Of a DNA stretch of 64,000 nucleotides, positions 36,019-44,547 are shown piece by piece. The notes below the pieces were generated by a model. That model was given only the letters and a program-made list of their open reading frames with translations, searched no databases and was not told where the DNA came from. The DNA comes from DASRAU01 sp035638075. GTDB taxonomy: Bacteria; Acidobacteriota; Polarisedimenticolia; Gp22-AA2. Made by a program: the position numbers and the translations under genes. The DNA lies in assembly GCA_035638075.1 (NCBI GenBank), contig DASRAU010000004.1, positions 62,001 through 126,000 on the forward strand. Direction: 5' to 3'. Within the stretch, counting starts at the first letter, position 1. Every line of letters begins with the position of its first letter.

Positions 36019-38735
36019 AGGCCTCCGGCTCCGATGCTCTGATGCAGGTCCACGACGTTGCCGACCCCCTTGAGGTTGACCAGGAAGCGGATCTCCGTCA
36101 GGTCGGAGCCGACGAAGTTGCGGTTGAGGTACTCGAACTGGAAGCCGCAGCACTGGGTGTTGTAGCCGGCGGTGTAGCGCTGGTCGCGGAAGCGCGGCTC
36201 CCCCGGCAGGACGTCCCCCAGCTCGTAGTTGGCCTGGAACCCGAGCAGCACCTTGCGCTCGAAGAGCGTGCCCTCGCCGTGCACGCCGAGCTGGCTGCGA
36301 TTGAACGGGTTGGTGAAGGCCTGTCCCTGCTCGAGGAGCGCTTTGCCCTCGAGGTCGCGGCTGACGCTCCAGGTGAAGTCGAGGAAGCCGCGCCCCGGTG
36401 AGCGCAGGTTGGCGCTGAGCGAGGCGTCGCGGATCTCGCGGAACAGCACGTCGAACGACGTGCGCAGGTCCACGCTCGTGTTGATCGTCGGATTGACCCG
36501 GAGCACCCCCGTCACCGGCGAGACCTGCCGCTGCTCGTCGAGCGCGAACGACGTGCTCAAGGGCCCCAGGAAGGAGTAGTCCTGGGTGATCTCGAAGGTG
36601 GCGATCTCGACGGTCGAGAGCTGCTTCGGCTTCGCGGTGCCCTCCGGTCCCGGCACGCCCGGCGCTCCCGGCTCGCCTTCCGCGCCCAGCGCTCCCGCGG
36701 CCGCGGTCGTCGCCTCGCCGGTCGTCCCCGCCGCCGGGACGCGCACCGGCTGCACCTTCTGCAGCGCCCGCGCCAGAGCGTCCTGCGGATTGCCGTCCCC
36801 GGAGGCGGGGCCGAACGGCATGCCGAGCGCCGCCATCCCGCCTGCTTCGCGCTTGGCGTAGAGCCGCGTCGTGAACCCGTAGGTCAGCCGGTTGCTGTTG
36901 TAGGAGATGGTGTCGACGTCGTCGAACAGGATGATGTTCCCCGGGTTGTCCACCTGCGACAGGTAGGTGTAGCGCAGCGTCGGCTCGATGGTGTTCTTGA
37001 ACTGGGGGGAGAAGTCGCTGTCGGGCGTGTCGAAGATGCGCGACACCTTCGGGCCCACGAGGTTGAGCCCCGCCTGGTAGACGCGGCGGTCGAAGTCGTC
37101 GTCCACGATGATCGTCCGCTCGAGATCCCGGATGCCGTTGCCCTCCCCGAAGTCGCCGGTGCCCGGGAGGTTGTCGCACCCCAGGTCGTCTTCGGGGCCG
37201 AAGACCCCGAGCGGCGGATTGTCGCGCTCGGCATCGAGGACGCCGTTCCCTTCTCCGAAGTCGTTGGCGGCGGCGCCCGGCTGCCCGGCCTCGACGTTGT
37301 CGCAGCCCAGATCGATGCGCTGGCTCTTCGTGTAGTAGGTGTCGCGCACGCCGGCGTTGGCGTCGATGTCGAGCCACGGCACCGGCGAGAGCTGCGAGGA
37401 GATCACCGGGTTCGCGTCGCCGCGGCCATACACCGCCTGCCGATCCCCCTTGTCGAAATAGTCGGCCGAGGATTCGAGGGTGAAGAACAGGGGCGAGTCG
37501 CCGATGCGGCGGCGCCGGGTGCGGAACTCCAGCTCCGGCTCGGTCCAGCGGACGAAGGTGCGGTTCACGAAGGCGAGGGTCGGCTGGCCGTAGGCGAACG
37601 GGATGATCGGGTCCTGCACCAGCTGCTCGCGCCGCTCGGCCCACATGTTGAGGGAGTTGAACCCCCAGTTGCGCGTCAGGTACGCCTTGCTCACCGCCTG
37701 CGGGTTGCTGCTGACGCGGATGTCGCGCTCGAAGTCGAGGAAGTAGTCGAAATCCGAGACGAACGTCATGTTGGTGACGAAGCGCCATTCCGGGTCGAGC
37801 TGCTGCTGGTGCGTGTAGTCGATGAGCCAGCGGTCGGTGGGCACCCCCGGCTGATTCTCGTCGGCGGCCACCTGGTCGCGGATGTAGTAGCCGGTGAACT
37901 GGCCGCGGCCGTTCTCGGAGGGGCGGTAGCGGAACTCGTTGCCGAAGCCGTAGCCCGACTTCGACATGTAGTCGAAGTAGAAGGTCGAATCGAGGCTGCG
38001 GCCGATGGCCCAGTACCAGGCGTCGCTCAGGATCGTGCCGCTCCGCTGCGAGAACCCGAACTCGGGGAAGAGGAGCCCCGACGCACGGTCGGTCTTGATC
38101 GGCCAGACCAGGTAGGGGGAATAGAACACCGGCACCGCCCCGAGCTTGAACTGGATGTGGTGCAGGTAGGCGTATTCCCCCAGCTCGAGCACGCCGCGCC
38201 CCAGCTTGAACGACCAGTAGGGCGTCGGCTGCGTGCACGCCGTGAACATGGCGTCGTACAGGACCATCTGGTCCTTGGACGTCTGCTCGATCCGCGCCGC
38301 CTCGAACATGATGCTCGGCTCGGCGTAGCCGCGCGCATTGAAGAACTGTCCGGTCGATGATTCCAGGTTGTAGTCAATGCTGTCGGCGGTGATCCGGGCG
38401 CGCGCCTGATCGAGGACGACGTTCCCCTCGGCGTGCGCCTCGTGGGTCGACGGAGTGTAGCGCACCAGATCGGCCTGGAGCCTCAGGTCGCCGCACTTGA
38501 TGTCGACGTAGTCCTTGAGGATGAGTTCGTCCTTGTCGAGCACCGAGCCCGGGCCCGCGGCGATCTCGAGGGCGCAGCCGCCCGGTCCCTTGCCGAACGA
38601 CTGGCGCTGCGGAGCGGCGCCGGCGGGCGGCTCCGCCCGCTGCTCCTTCGGCGCGGCGCTCGTGCCGGCCGCCCCGACGACGGCCGCGGCGAGAACGAGC
38701 AGGAGCGCGGCGAAGGCAACCGGGGGCCTGGGCAT
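36015..38735 (-). CDS. lptD: LPS-assembly outer-membrane protein LptD
   Basis: Beta-barrel that inserts LPS into the outer leaflet. 906 residues with a signal peptide (PPVAFAALLLVLAAAVVGAA). An OstA-like N-domain (about 75-160, LILKDYVDIKCGDL to AEGNVVLDQ) leads into the barrel with the LptD block LGAVPVFYSPYLVWPIKTDR and a C-terminal NTQCCGFQFEYLNRNFVG holding the two late cysteines. Odd: near 37100-37320 two copies of a GCDN...DFGEGNG...ER pattern, and at about 36640-36710 a collagen-like Gly-X-Y run (GAEGEPGAPGVPGPEG). The start overlaps the Memo stop as TGATG. Confidence 0.93.
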   Translation of the reverse strand: MPRPPVAFAALLLVLAAAVVGAAGTSAAPKEQRAEPPAGAAPQRQSFGKGPGGCALEIAAGPGSVLDKDELILKDYVDIKCGDLRLQADLVRYTPSTHEAHAEGNVVLDQARARITADSIDYNLESSTGQFFNARGYAEPSIMFEAARIEQTSKDQMVLYDAMFTACTQPTPYWSFKLGRGVLELGEYAYLHHIQFKLGAVPVFYSPYLVWPIKTDRASGLLFPEFGFSQRSGTILSDAWYWAIGRSLDSTFYFDYMSKSGYGFGNEFRYRPSENGRGQFTGYYIRDQVAADENQPGVPTDRWLIDYTHQQQLDPEWRFVTNMTFVSDFDYFLDFERDIRVSSNPQAVSKAYLTRNWGFNSLNMWAERREQLVQDPIIPFAYGQPTLAFVNRTFVRWTEPELEFRTRRRRIGDSPLFFTLESSADYFDKGDRQAVYGRGDANPVISSQLSPVPWLDIDANAGVRDTYYTKSQRIDLGCDNVEAGQPGAAANDFGEGNGVLDAERDNPPLGVFGPEDDLGCDNLPGTGDFGEGNGIRDLERTIIVDDDFDRRVYQAGLNLVGPKVSRIFDTPDSDFSPQFKNTIEPTLRYTYLSQVDNPGNIILFDDVDTISYNSNRLTYGFTTRLYAKREAGGMAALGMPFGPASGDGNPQDALARALQKVQPVRVPAAGTTGEATTAAAGALGAEGEPGAPGVPGPEGTAKPKQLSTVEIATFEITQDYSFLGPLSTSFALDEQRQVSPVTGVLRVNPTINTSVDLRTSFDVLFREIRDASLSANLRSPGRGFLDFTWSVSRDLEGKALLEQGQAFTNPFNRSQLGVHGEGTLFERKVLLGFQANYELGDVLPGEPRFRDQRYTAGYNTQCCGFQFEYLNRNFVGSDLTEIRFLVNLKGVGNVVDLHQSIGAGGL

Positions 38736-39553
38736 CAGGGGACGGCGACCCCGGCGTAGGCGACGACCGAGGTCATGTCGCCGCTCGTCTGGCCGGAGTG
38801 ACCGTAGGCGACGAGTGTCGCCGTTCCGGCGCCGAGCCGTCGCGCCGCCTCGAGGCCGGCGACCGCCGGGGCCACCCCGCACATGGTGATCGCGCCGTCA
38901 CGCACGGCGTGCCAGAGGCCCTCCGGATCGATGGCGAGGATCCGCTCCAGGGCCGGACGGTCGCGTCGTTCCACCTCGTCCGCCGGCTCGTAGTGCGTCA
39001 TGTCGCTGCTGAGGACGAGGGTGACCGGATCCGCGGCCGAGGCGATCGCCCGCGCGAGCGCGCCGCCGAGCTCGAGGAGCGCGTCGAGCCGGTGCGTCCC
39101 GACGCAGACGGGCACGAATCGACTGGCGGCCGGAGCCAGGTGCTGCAGGAAAGGGATCTGGACCTCGATGGAGTGCTCGCGCCGGTGCGCCGCCGCGTCG
39201 GGGCGCGCGCGGCCGGCCTCCGCCAGGATGGCCGCGGCCAAAGGCCGATCGATCGGCGCGTCGCCGAGCGGCGTGCGCCACGCCCCTTCGGACTGCACGG
39301 CGATCGGCTCCCCCTCCCCCGAGTGGTTCGGTCCCAGCACGATGAATCGTTCCGGAAGCGTCCCCGACAGGTACGTCCGGGCGGCGATGCGGCCGGAATA
39401 GACGTAACCGGCGTGCGGAACGAGGAGCGCGCGCGGCGGCGGGCCTTCACTGACCCGGCGCCCTGCGGTGAGCGCTTCGAGCTCGCTGCGAAGCGCAGCT
39501 TCGCCGGCCGGATAGAAGGAACCGGCCACCGCCGGCCTGCGAATCATCGCCAT
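38735..39553 (-). CDS. amrB: Memo-family protein (AmmeMemoRadiSam system protein B)
   Basis: A 272-residue protein of the MEMO1 family, related to LigB-type dioxygenases. Blocks: IRRPAVAGSFYPAGEAAL, ALLVPHAGYVYSGRIAA, VLGPNHSGEGEP, RREHSIEVQIPFLQH and LSSDMTHYEP, keeping the His and Cys/Asp residues of the metal-like site (VPHAGY, MTHYE, CGVAP). Members often cluster with AMMECR1 and a radical SAM protein in a system of unknown function; neither standard partner lies next to it here. Start ambiguous among GTG 39559, ATG 39553 and ATG 39547. First gene of the operon leading to lptD. Confidence 0.88.
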   Translation of the reverse strand: MAMIRRPAVAGSFYPAGEAALRSELEALTAGRRVSEGPPPRALLVPHAGYVYSGRIAARTYLSGTLPERFIVLGPNHSGEGEPIAVQSEGAWRTPLGDAPIDRPLAAAILAEAGRARPDAAAHRREHSIEVQIPFLQHLAPAASRFVPVCVGTHRLDALLELGGALARAIASAADPVTLVLSSDMTHYEPADEVERRDRPALERILAIDPEGLWHAVRDGAITMCGVAPAVAGLEAARRLGAGTATLVAYGHSGQTSGDMTSVVAYAGVAVP

Positions 39554-39667
39554 CCCCACCCGTCGTGCACGCGGCCCGGGGCGTCCCGAGGCGGCGCGAT
39601 GCTACCAGACGATCGTTCCAAAGTAAACAAACACAATCACTTGCGTTGATGTGCCTGATCCCGGCCG

Positions 39668-39676
39668 TGCTACAAT
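39668..39676 (+). promoter_or_regulatory. Extended -10 element of the nitrilase gene
   Basis: TG-C-TACAAT, hexamer 39671-39676, ten bases before the ATG at 39687, with no Shine-Dalgarno. A TTGATG at 39646 is 19 bases upstream of the hexamer. Confidence 0.5.
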
Positions 39677-39686
39677 TCCCGGCTCC

Positions 39687-40553
39687 ATGCGCATCGCACT
39701 GGCCCAGATCGCGCCGCCTCTGGGCGACCCGGCGGCAAGCCTCAAGATCCACGTCGCCGCAGCCCGCAAGGCGATCCGCGCCGGGGCCCGGCTGATCGTT
39801 TTCCCCGAGCTCAGCCTGACCGGCTACCGTCTCCAGGACCTGGTTCCGGAGGTGGCGCGGCCGATCGACCCGAAGGGGCTCCTGGCTCCGCTCTTCGCCC
39901 TGAGCCGGCGCATCTCCATCGCCTTCGGCCTGGTGGAGGAATCGGAAGGCCATCGCTACTACAACAGCGCCGTGTTCCTCGAAGGGGGCCGCGTCCGGCA
40001 CGTGCACCGCAAGGTGTACCTGCCGACCTACGGCATGTTCGAGGAGGGGCGGTACTTCTCGGCGGGCGATTCGTTCACCGCCTTCCGGACCCGCCTCGGC
40101 CGCATCGGCCTGCTCGTCTGCGAGGATCTCTGGCACCCGGCGAGCGCGCTGCTCCTGGCGCAGGACGGCGCCGACTACGTCGTCGTCCTGGCCAACAGCC
40201 CGGTGCAGTCCGGAGAGGGCCAGGGGCCCCGCAACCACGACACCTGGCGCGACCTCATCCGGGTCACGGCGCAGCTGCAGACGGTGTTCGTCGTGCTCGT
40301 CAACCGCGCCGGCTGCGAGGACGGCATCTCCTTCTCGGGAGCGTCGGCGGCGGTCGATCCGCTCGGCCGCGTCATCGCGGAAGGCCGGATGCTCGGCGAC
40401 GACCTCGTCGTCTGCGATCTCGATCGCGCCGCGCTGCGGCGGGCGCGGACCTTCTATCCGCTCCTGCGCGACGAGCGGCTGCCGGTGCTGCAGCGCGAGA
40501 TCGGGCGGCTGCTCGCGGCGCCGGAGGCGGCGCGCGGGCCGGGGGGCTCGTGA
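39687..40553 (+). CDS. Carbon-nitrogen hydrolase (nitrilase family), NAD-synthetase glutaminase-like
   Basis: A 288-residue amidase with the Glu-Lys-Cys triad: VFPELSLTGY, HRKVYLPTYGMFEEGRYF and LLVCEDLWHP. The CEDLWHP form is that of the glutaminase domain of glutamine-dependent NAD synthetase rather than of typical nitrilases. A stand-alone nadE lies 3.1 kb downstream, so this may be its ammonia-producing partner; alternatively it hydrolyses another amide. It overlaps the radical SAM gene as GTGA. The ATG at 39687 is preferred to a GTG at 39651, which precedes the promoter-like element. Confidence 0.85.
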   Translation: MRIALAQIAPPLGDPAASLKIHVAAARKAIRAGARLIVFPELSLTGYRLQDLVPEVARPIDPKGLLAPLFALSRRISIAFGLVEESEGHRYYNSAVFLEGGRVRHVHRKVYLPTYGMFEEGRYFSAGDSFTAFRTRLGRIGLLVCEDLWHPASALLLAQDGADYVVVLANSPVQSGEGQGPRNHDTWRDLIRVTAQLQTVFVVLVNRAGCEDGISFSGASAAVDPLGRVIAEGRMLGDDLVVCDLDRAALRRARTFYPLLRDERLPVLQREIGRLLAAPEAARGPGGS

Positions 40554-42358
40554 AGATCCACCTGGCCTACAAGTGCCACGACCTCGGGCGGATGGAGTTC
40601 TATTCGCGCTTCACGCCGCTCGGGCTGGGGACGATCACGGCGCTTCTGCGCCGCGAAGGCTTCGACGCCACGCTCGTCAACCTGAGCGCCTGGTCGTGGC
40701 CGAAGGTGAAGCGCTTCTTCGAGATCGAGCGCCCCGACATCGTGGGCGTGTCGGCCTTCACCTTCAACCGCCACGAAGCGATGCGCGTCGCCGCCCTGGC
40801 GCGCGCCGCCAACCCGCGGTGCCTCGTGGTGGCGGGCGGACCGCACGCCACCCACCTGCCGCACCACCTGCTCGACCGTTACCCGCAGATCGACCTGGTC
40901 GTCCGCGGCGAGGGCGAGGAGACCATGCTCGACATCGTCCGCTCGGCAGCGTCGGGGACGCTTCAGCGACCGGACCGCGGCGCCGTCGCGATCCTCGGCG
41001 CCGATCTCGCGGGCGCCGGGTCGGAGGGGCCGCCGCTCATCGCCGGTCTCTCGTATCGGACGCCCGCGGGCTGCCGGGATACGCCCGAGCGGCCGGTGAT
41101 CCGCGAGCTCGACCGGCTGCCGCATCCCGGCGCCGACCCGCACATCGTCGGCGTGGACGCGGAATCGCAGTTCGAGTTCGTCATCACCTCGCGCGGCTGC
41201 CCGGCCGCCTGCACCTTCTGCTCCTCGCCGGAGTTCTGGGGCCGGAGCCTGCGCTTCCGCTCCGCCGCCCACATGATCGAGGAGGTGCGGATCCTGCGCG
41301 AGCGGCACGGGGTCGTGTACCTGTCGATCCGCGACGACACCTTCACGGCGCATCGCCAGCGCGTGCTCGACTTCTGCCGCGGCCTCGAGGAGTCGGGCAT
41401 CGACCTGCTCTGGGACTGCCAGTCGCGCGTCAACATCGTGGACGAGGAGCGCCTCGTCGCCATGCGCCGCGCCGGCTGCACGCACATCCAGTACGGCGTC
41501 GAATCGGGATCGCCGCGCATGATCGAGCGGCTGAACAAGGGCATCTCCGTCGAGGAGATCCGCCGCGCCGCCGCGCTGACCCGCAAGACCGGGCTCGGGC
41601 TGTCGATCTACCTCATCACCGGCATCGACGGCGAGACCGACGAGGATCTCGCGTCCACCGTGCGGCTCATCGAGGAGATCCGGCCGCACGACGGGCTGGT
41701 CTCGCCGCTCACGGTCTACCCGGGGACCGGGCTCGCCGACGAGGCGCGGCGCCGGCACGGCCTGACCGACGACTTCTGGATCCGGAGCACCGACGAGGCG
41801 TACTTCGTGCGCGACGACCCGTGGACCCGGCGCGCGGTGCGGACCCTCCGGGCGACGCTGCGGCGCGTCGGCCGGGAGGCGGCGTACGGCCCGGACGACT
41901 TCGAGAGCCAGCGCCGGCTCGTCGGCGACTGCGCCACGCTGCGGCTGGCCCGGGGCGAGCACGCCGAGAGACGCGGCCGGCTGCTCCCGGCGCGCGAGGA
42001 GTACGCGGCGCTCCTCGCCGCGAACCCGCGGAGCCTCTGGGCCCGGATGCGCCTGGGCCATATCGCGACGCGGCGGCGCCGCTTCGCCGAAGCGGTGGAG
42101 CACTACGAGGCGGCATTGACCGTCGTCCCGGCCTTCCGGCACGCCGCCCGGCTGCTGGGCGCGGCGCGGCGCGGCGCGAAAAGGGCCGGTCAGCCCTGCG
42201 CGGCGGGACCGGTCCCGGCTTCGACCCGGTTGACCAGGCGGCCGATGCCTTCGATGGACACGATGACCTCGTCGCCCGGCGCGAGCGGTCCGACCCCTTC
42301 CGGGGTGCCGGTCGCGACCACGTCTCCCGGCTCGAGGGTCATCACGCGGGAGATGTAG
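40550..42358 (+). CDS. B12-binding radical SAM protein with C-terminal TPR-like segment
   Basis: A 602-residue protein. N-terminal cobalamin-binding Rossmann-like domain (about 1-130; FTPLGLGTITALLRREGFDA, DIVGVSAFTF, VVAGGPHATHLP, VVRGEGEETM), then a radical SAM barrel with the cluster motif CPAACTFC near residue 220. A helical segment with TPR character (about 475-545) follows. The substrate is unknown; such class B enzymes include methylases and tailoring enzymes. GTG start overlaps the nitrilase stop. The last 169 bases run antisense through the end of the FAH gene and encode a low-complexity tail, which suggests that the original stop was lost. Confidence 0.85.
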   Translation: MKIHLAYKCHDLGRMEFYSRFTPLGLGTITALLRREGFDATLVNLSAWSWPKVKRFFEIERPDIVGVSAFTFNRHEAMRVAALARAANPRCLVVAGGPHATHLPHHLLDRYPQIDLVVRGEGEETMLDIVRSAASGTLQRPDRGAVAILGADLAGAGSEGPPLIAGLSYRTPAGCRDTPERPVIRELDRLPHPGADPHIVGVDAESQFEFVITSRGCPAACTFCSSPEFWGRSLRFRSAAHMIEEVRILRERHGVVYLSIRDDTFTAHRQRVLDFCRGLEESGIDLLWDCQSRVNIVDEERLVAMRRAGCTHIQYGVESGSPRMIERLNKGISVEEIRRAAALTRKTGLGLSIYLITGIDGETDEDLASTVRLIEEIRPHDGLVSPLTVYPGTGLADEARRRHGLTDDFWIRSTDEAYFVRDDPWTRRAVRTLRATLRRVGREAAYGPDDFESQRRLVGDCATLRLARGEHAERRGRLLPAREEYAALLAANPRSLWARMRLGHIATRRRRFAEAVEHYEAALTVVPAFRHAARLLGAARRGAKRAGQPCAAGPVPASTRLTRRPMPSMDTMTSSPGASGPTPSGVPVATTSPGSRVITREM

Positions 42359-42984
42359 GACAGGAGCACCCCGACGTCGAAGATCATCTGCTCCGTCGGG
42401 GCCGACTGGCGCCTCGTCCCGTTGACGAACGTTTCAATCCGCAGGCGCGCGGGATCGAGTCCCGGCACCACCACCGGCCCCAGCGGACAGAAGGTGTCGA
42501 ATCCCTTGGCGCGCGTGAACTGCACGTCCTTCTTCTGCAGATCGCGCGCGGTCACGTCGTTGAGGCAGGCGTAGCCGAGGACGCCGGCCAGGGCTTCCGC
42601 CGGCTCGACACGACGGAGCGGCGTGCCGATGACGGCCGCCAGCTCCCCTTCGTGGTCCACCCGCGCGCTTTCCGGGGGGAGCCGGATGACGCCCCGGTGC
42701 GGCAGGAGCGCCGTCGACGGCTTGAGGAAGAGGAGCGGCTCCTCGGGCACGTCGTGACCGAGCTCTTTGGCGTGCGCGCGGTAATTGCGCCCGACGCAGA
42801 CGATCTTGCGCGCCGCGACCGGAACGTCCCAGACCACACCGTCGAACGAACGGACCGGACCGCGCGGCGTGAGACCCGTGAACGGATCCCCGTCCGCTTC
42901 GCGCCAGCCATCCTTCTCGATGACGACGTCAGAGGAGCGCCCGTCCGGATTCCTGAGGCGGGCGAACGGCAGGACCGCGGGCAT
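42190..42984 (-). CDS. Fumarylacetoacetate hydrolase-family protein
   Basis: A 264-residue FAH-fold enzyme. Metal-binding acids lie in ARVDHEGELAAVIG and in GYACLNDVTARDLQ; other blocks are KIVCVGRNYRAHAKELG, KGFDTFCPLGPVV and TGTPEGVGPLAPGDEV. Small FAH proteins act as fumarylpyruvate or acylpyruvate hydrolases, oxaloacetate decarboxylases or isomerases of aromatic degradation; the substrate cannot be read from sequence. It is 10 bases downstream of efp on the same strand, and its 3' end is overlapped by the radical SAM gene. Confidence 0.9.
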   Translation of the reverse strand: MPAVLPFARLRNPDGRSSDVVIEKDGWREADGDPFTGLTPRGPVRSFDGVVWDVPVAARKIVCVGRNYRAHAKELGHDVPEEPLLFLKPSTALLPHRGVIRLPPESARVDHEGELAAVIGTPLRRVEPAEALAGVLGYACLNDVTARDLQKKDVQFTRAKGFDTFCPLGPVVVPGLDPARLRIETFVNGTRRQSAPTEQMIFDVGVLLSYISRVMTLEPGDVVATGTPEGVGPLAPGDEVIVSIEGIGRLVNRVEAGTGPAAQG

Positions 42985-42994
42985 GGCGGGGCGG

Positions 42995-43558
42995 CTACTT
43001 CGCCCGCTCGAGGTACTTCCCTTCGGTGGTGTCCACCCGGACCTTCTCGCCGATCTCGATGAACTGCGGCACCTGGATCTGCAGCCCGGTCTCGAGCGTC
43101 GCCGGCTTGCCGCTGTTGCTCGCGGTCACGCCCTTCATCCCCGGGGGCGTCTCGACCACGACGAGGTCGACCGTGGTCGGGAGATCGATGCCGACCGGAC
43201 GGTGCTCGAAGAACTCCACCATCACCTTGGTGTTCGGCGTGATGTAGTTGACCGCCGGGCCGAGGTCGTCGCGCTGGATGGCCACCTGGTCGAAGGTCTC
43301 GGTGTTCATGAAGTGGAACTCGTCGCCGGAGGCGTAGAGGAACTCCATTTCATGCTCCTCGAGGTCCGCCTTCTCCACCTTGTCTTCCGAGCGGAAGCGG
43401 TGCTCGAAGCTGTTGCCGGTCTTGAGATTGCGCAGCTTGGCCTGGACCATGCCGCGCCAGTTGCCGGGGGTCAGGTGGTAGACGCTGACGACGCGGCAGA
43501 GGTTGCCCTCGTGAATGACCGCGTTCCCGGCACGCAACTGTGTCGCTACGATATGCAC
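42995..43558 (-). CDS. efp: Elongation factor P
   Basis: Relieves ribosome stalling at polyproline. 187 residues, three beta-barrel domains: RAGNAVIHEGNLCRVV, FFEHRPVGIDLPTTVDLVVV and the C-terminal LETGLQIQVPQFIEIGEKV. The domain I tip reads HLTPGNWRGMVQAKLRN: the Lys that is beta-lysylated in E. coli is absent and Asn-Trp-Arg occupies the loop. GTG start at 43558, four bases after GGAGG; the longer upstream frame has no family match. It has a plausible minus-strand promoter at 43589-43617. Confidence 0.95.
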   Translation of the reverse strand: MHIVATQLRAGNAVIHEGNLCRVVSVYHLTPGNWRGMVQAKLRNLKTGNSFEHRFRSEDKVEKADLEEHEMEFLYASGDEFHFMNTETFDQVAIQRDDLGPAVNYITPNTKVMVEFFEHRPVGIDLPTTVDLVVVETPPGMKGVTASNSGKPATLETGLQIQVPQFIEIGEKVRVDTTEGKYLERAK

Positions 43559-43588
43559 TTCCCCTCCGATTTCGTGGTCGAAGCCGGC

Positions 43589-43617
43589 AGTATAACCGCA
43601 TTCGGAACCGCTTCGAA
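43589..43617 (-). promoter_or_regulatory. Candidate efp promoter
   Basis: Minus-strand TTCGAA (43617-43612), 17 bases, TATACT (43594-43589), about 30 bases before the GTG start. The -35 is weak. Confidence 0.45.
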
Positions 43618-43692
43618 CGCCGGTCCCGCCGCCCGCCCCGGCCTGCAGCGGTGGTTGCAATTCGGCGGGGGCGCCTCTAGGCTTCGCTCCTC

Positions 43693-44547
43693 ATGAAGCG
43701 CTCGGGCCGCCCGGACACGACCATTCCAGAGGAATTGCGCATCGACGCCGCGGGGACGATTGACATCCTCGTCGACGTCATCCGGGACGAGGTGCGCCGG
43801 GCGGGGTTCCGGCTCGCCGTGCTGGGCTTGTCGGGCGGGATCGATTCGGCGGTCAGCGCGGCGCTGGCGGCCCGCGCGCTCGGAGCGAAGAACGTCCTGA
43901 GCGTGCTCCTCCCCTCCCGGTCGTCCGATCCCCAGAGCGCGCGCGACGCGGCCGCGGTGGCGCAAAGGCTCGAGACGCCGACGGAGATCATCCCGATCAC
44001 GCCGATGATCGATGCCTACTTCCGGCGCCACCGGCAGGCGACGCGGCTGCGGCGCGGCAACAAGATGGCGCGCGAGCGGATGGCGGTGCTGTACGACATC
44101 TCCCTCCGGGACAAGCGCCTGGTGATCGGCACCAGCAACAAGACCGAGATCCTGATCGGCTACGGCACCCTCTTCGGGGATCTCGCCAGCGGTGTGAACC
44201 CGCTCGGGGATCTTTACAAGACGCAGGTGCGGCAGGTGGCGCTGGCGCTCGGGCTGCCGGAGGAGCTCGTCTGGAAGACGGCGTCCGCCGACCTGTGGCA
44301 GGGGCAGTCGGACGAATCCGACCTCGGCTACCGGTACCGCGACATCGACGCGGTCCTCCTGCGGCTGGTGGAGCGGCGCGATCGGCCCGAGGACGTCGTG
44401 AAGGCCGGGTTCCCGAAGCGCATGGTGGCCGACCTGCACCGCCGCATGTCGCGGTCGCAGTTCAAGAGGCGACCGCCGATCATCGCCAAGCTGACGCGGC
44501 GCGCCGTCAACATCGACTTCCGTTACCCGCGCGACTGGGGATCGTGA
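43693..44547 (+). CDS. nadE: NAD(+) synthetase, synthetase domain only
   Basis: Amidates deamido-NAD with ATP. 284 residues: PP-loop LGLSGGIDSAVSAALAAR, LPSRSSDPQSARDA, IGTSNKTEILIGYGTLFGD and KTASADLWQGQSDESDLGY are the NadE blocks. The glutaminase domain is not fused, so it uses free ammonia or a separate amidase such as the nitrilase at 39687. It overlaps rsmI as GTGA. Confidence 0.95.
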   Translation: MKRSGRPDTTIPEELRIDAAGTIDILVDVIRDEVRRAGFRLAVLGLSGGIDSAVSAALAARALGAKNVLSVLLPSRSSDPQSARDAAAVAQRLETPTEIIPITPMIDAYFRRHRQATRLRRGNKMARERMAVLYDISLRDKRLVIGTSNKTEILIGYGTLFGDLASGVNPLGDLYKTQVRQVALALGLPEELVWKTASADLWQGQSDESDLGYRYRDIDAVLLRLVERRDRPEDVVKAGFPKRMVADLHRRMSRSQFKRRPPIIAKLTRRAVNIDFRYPRDWGS

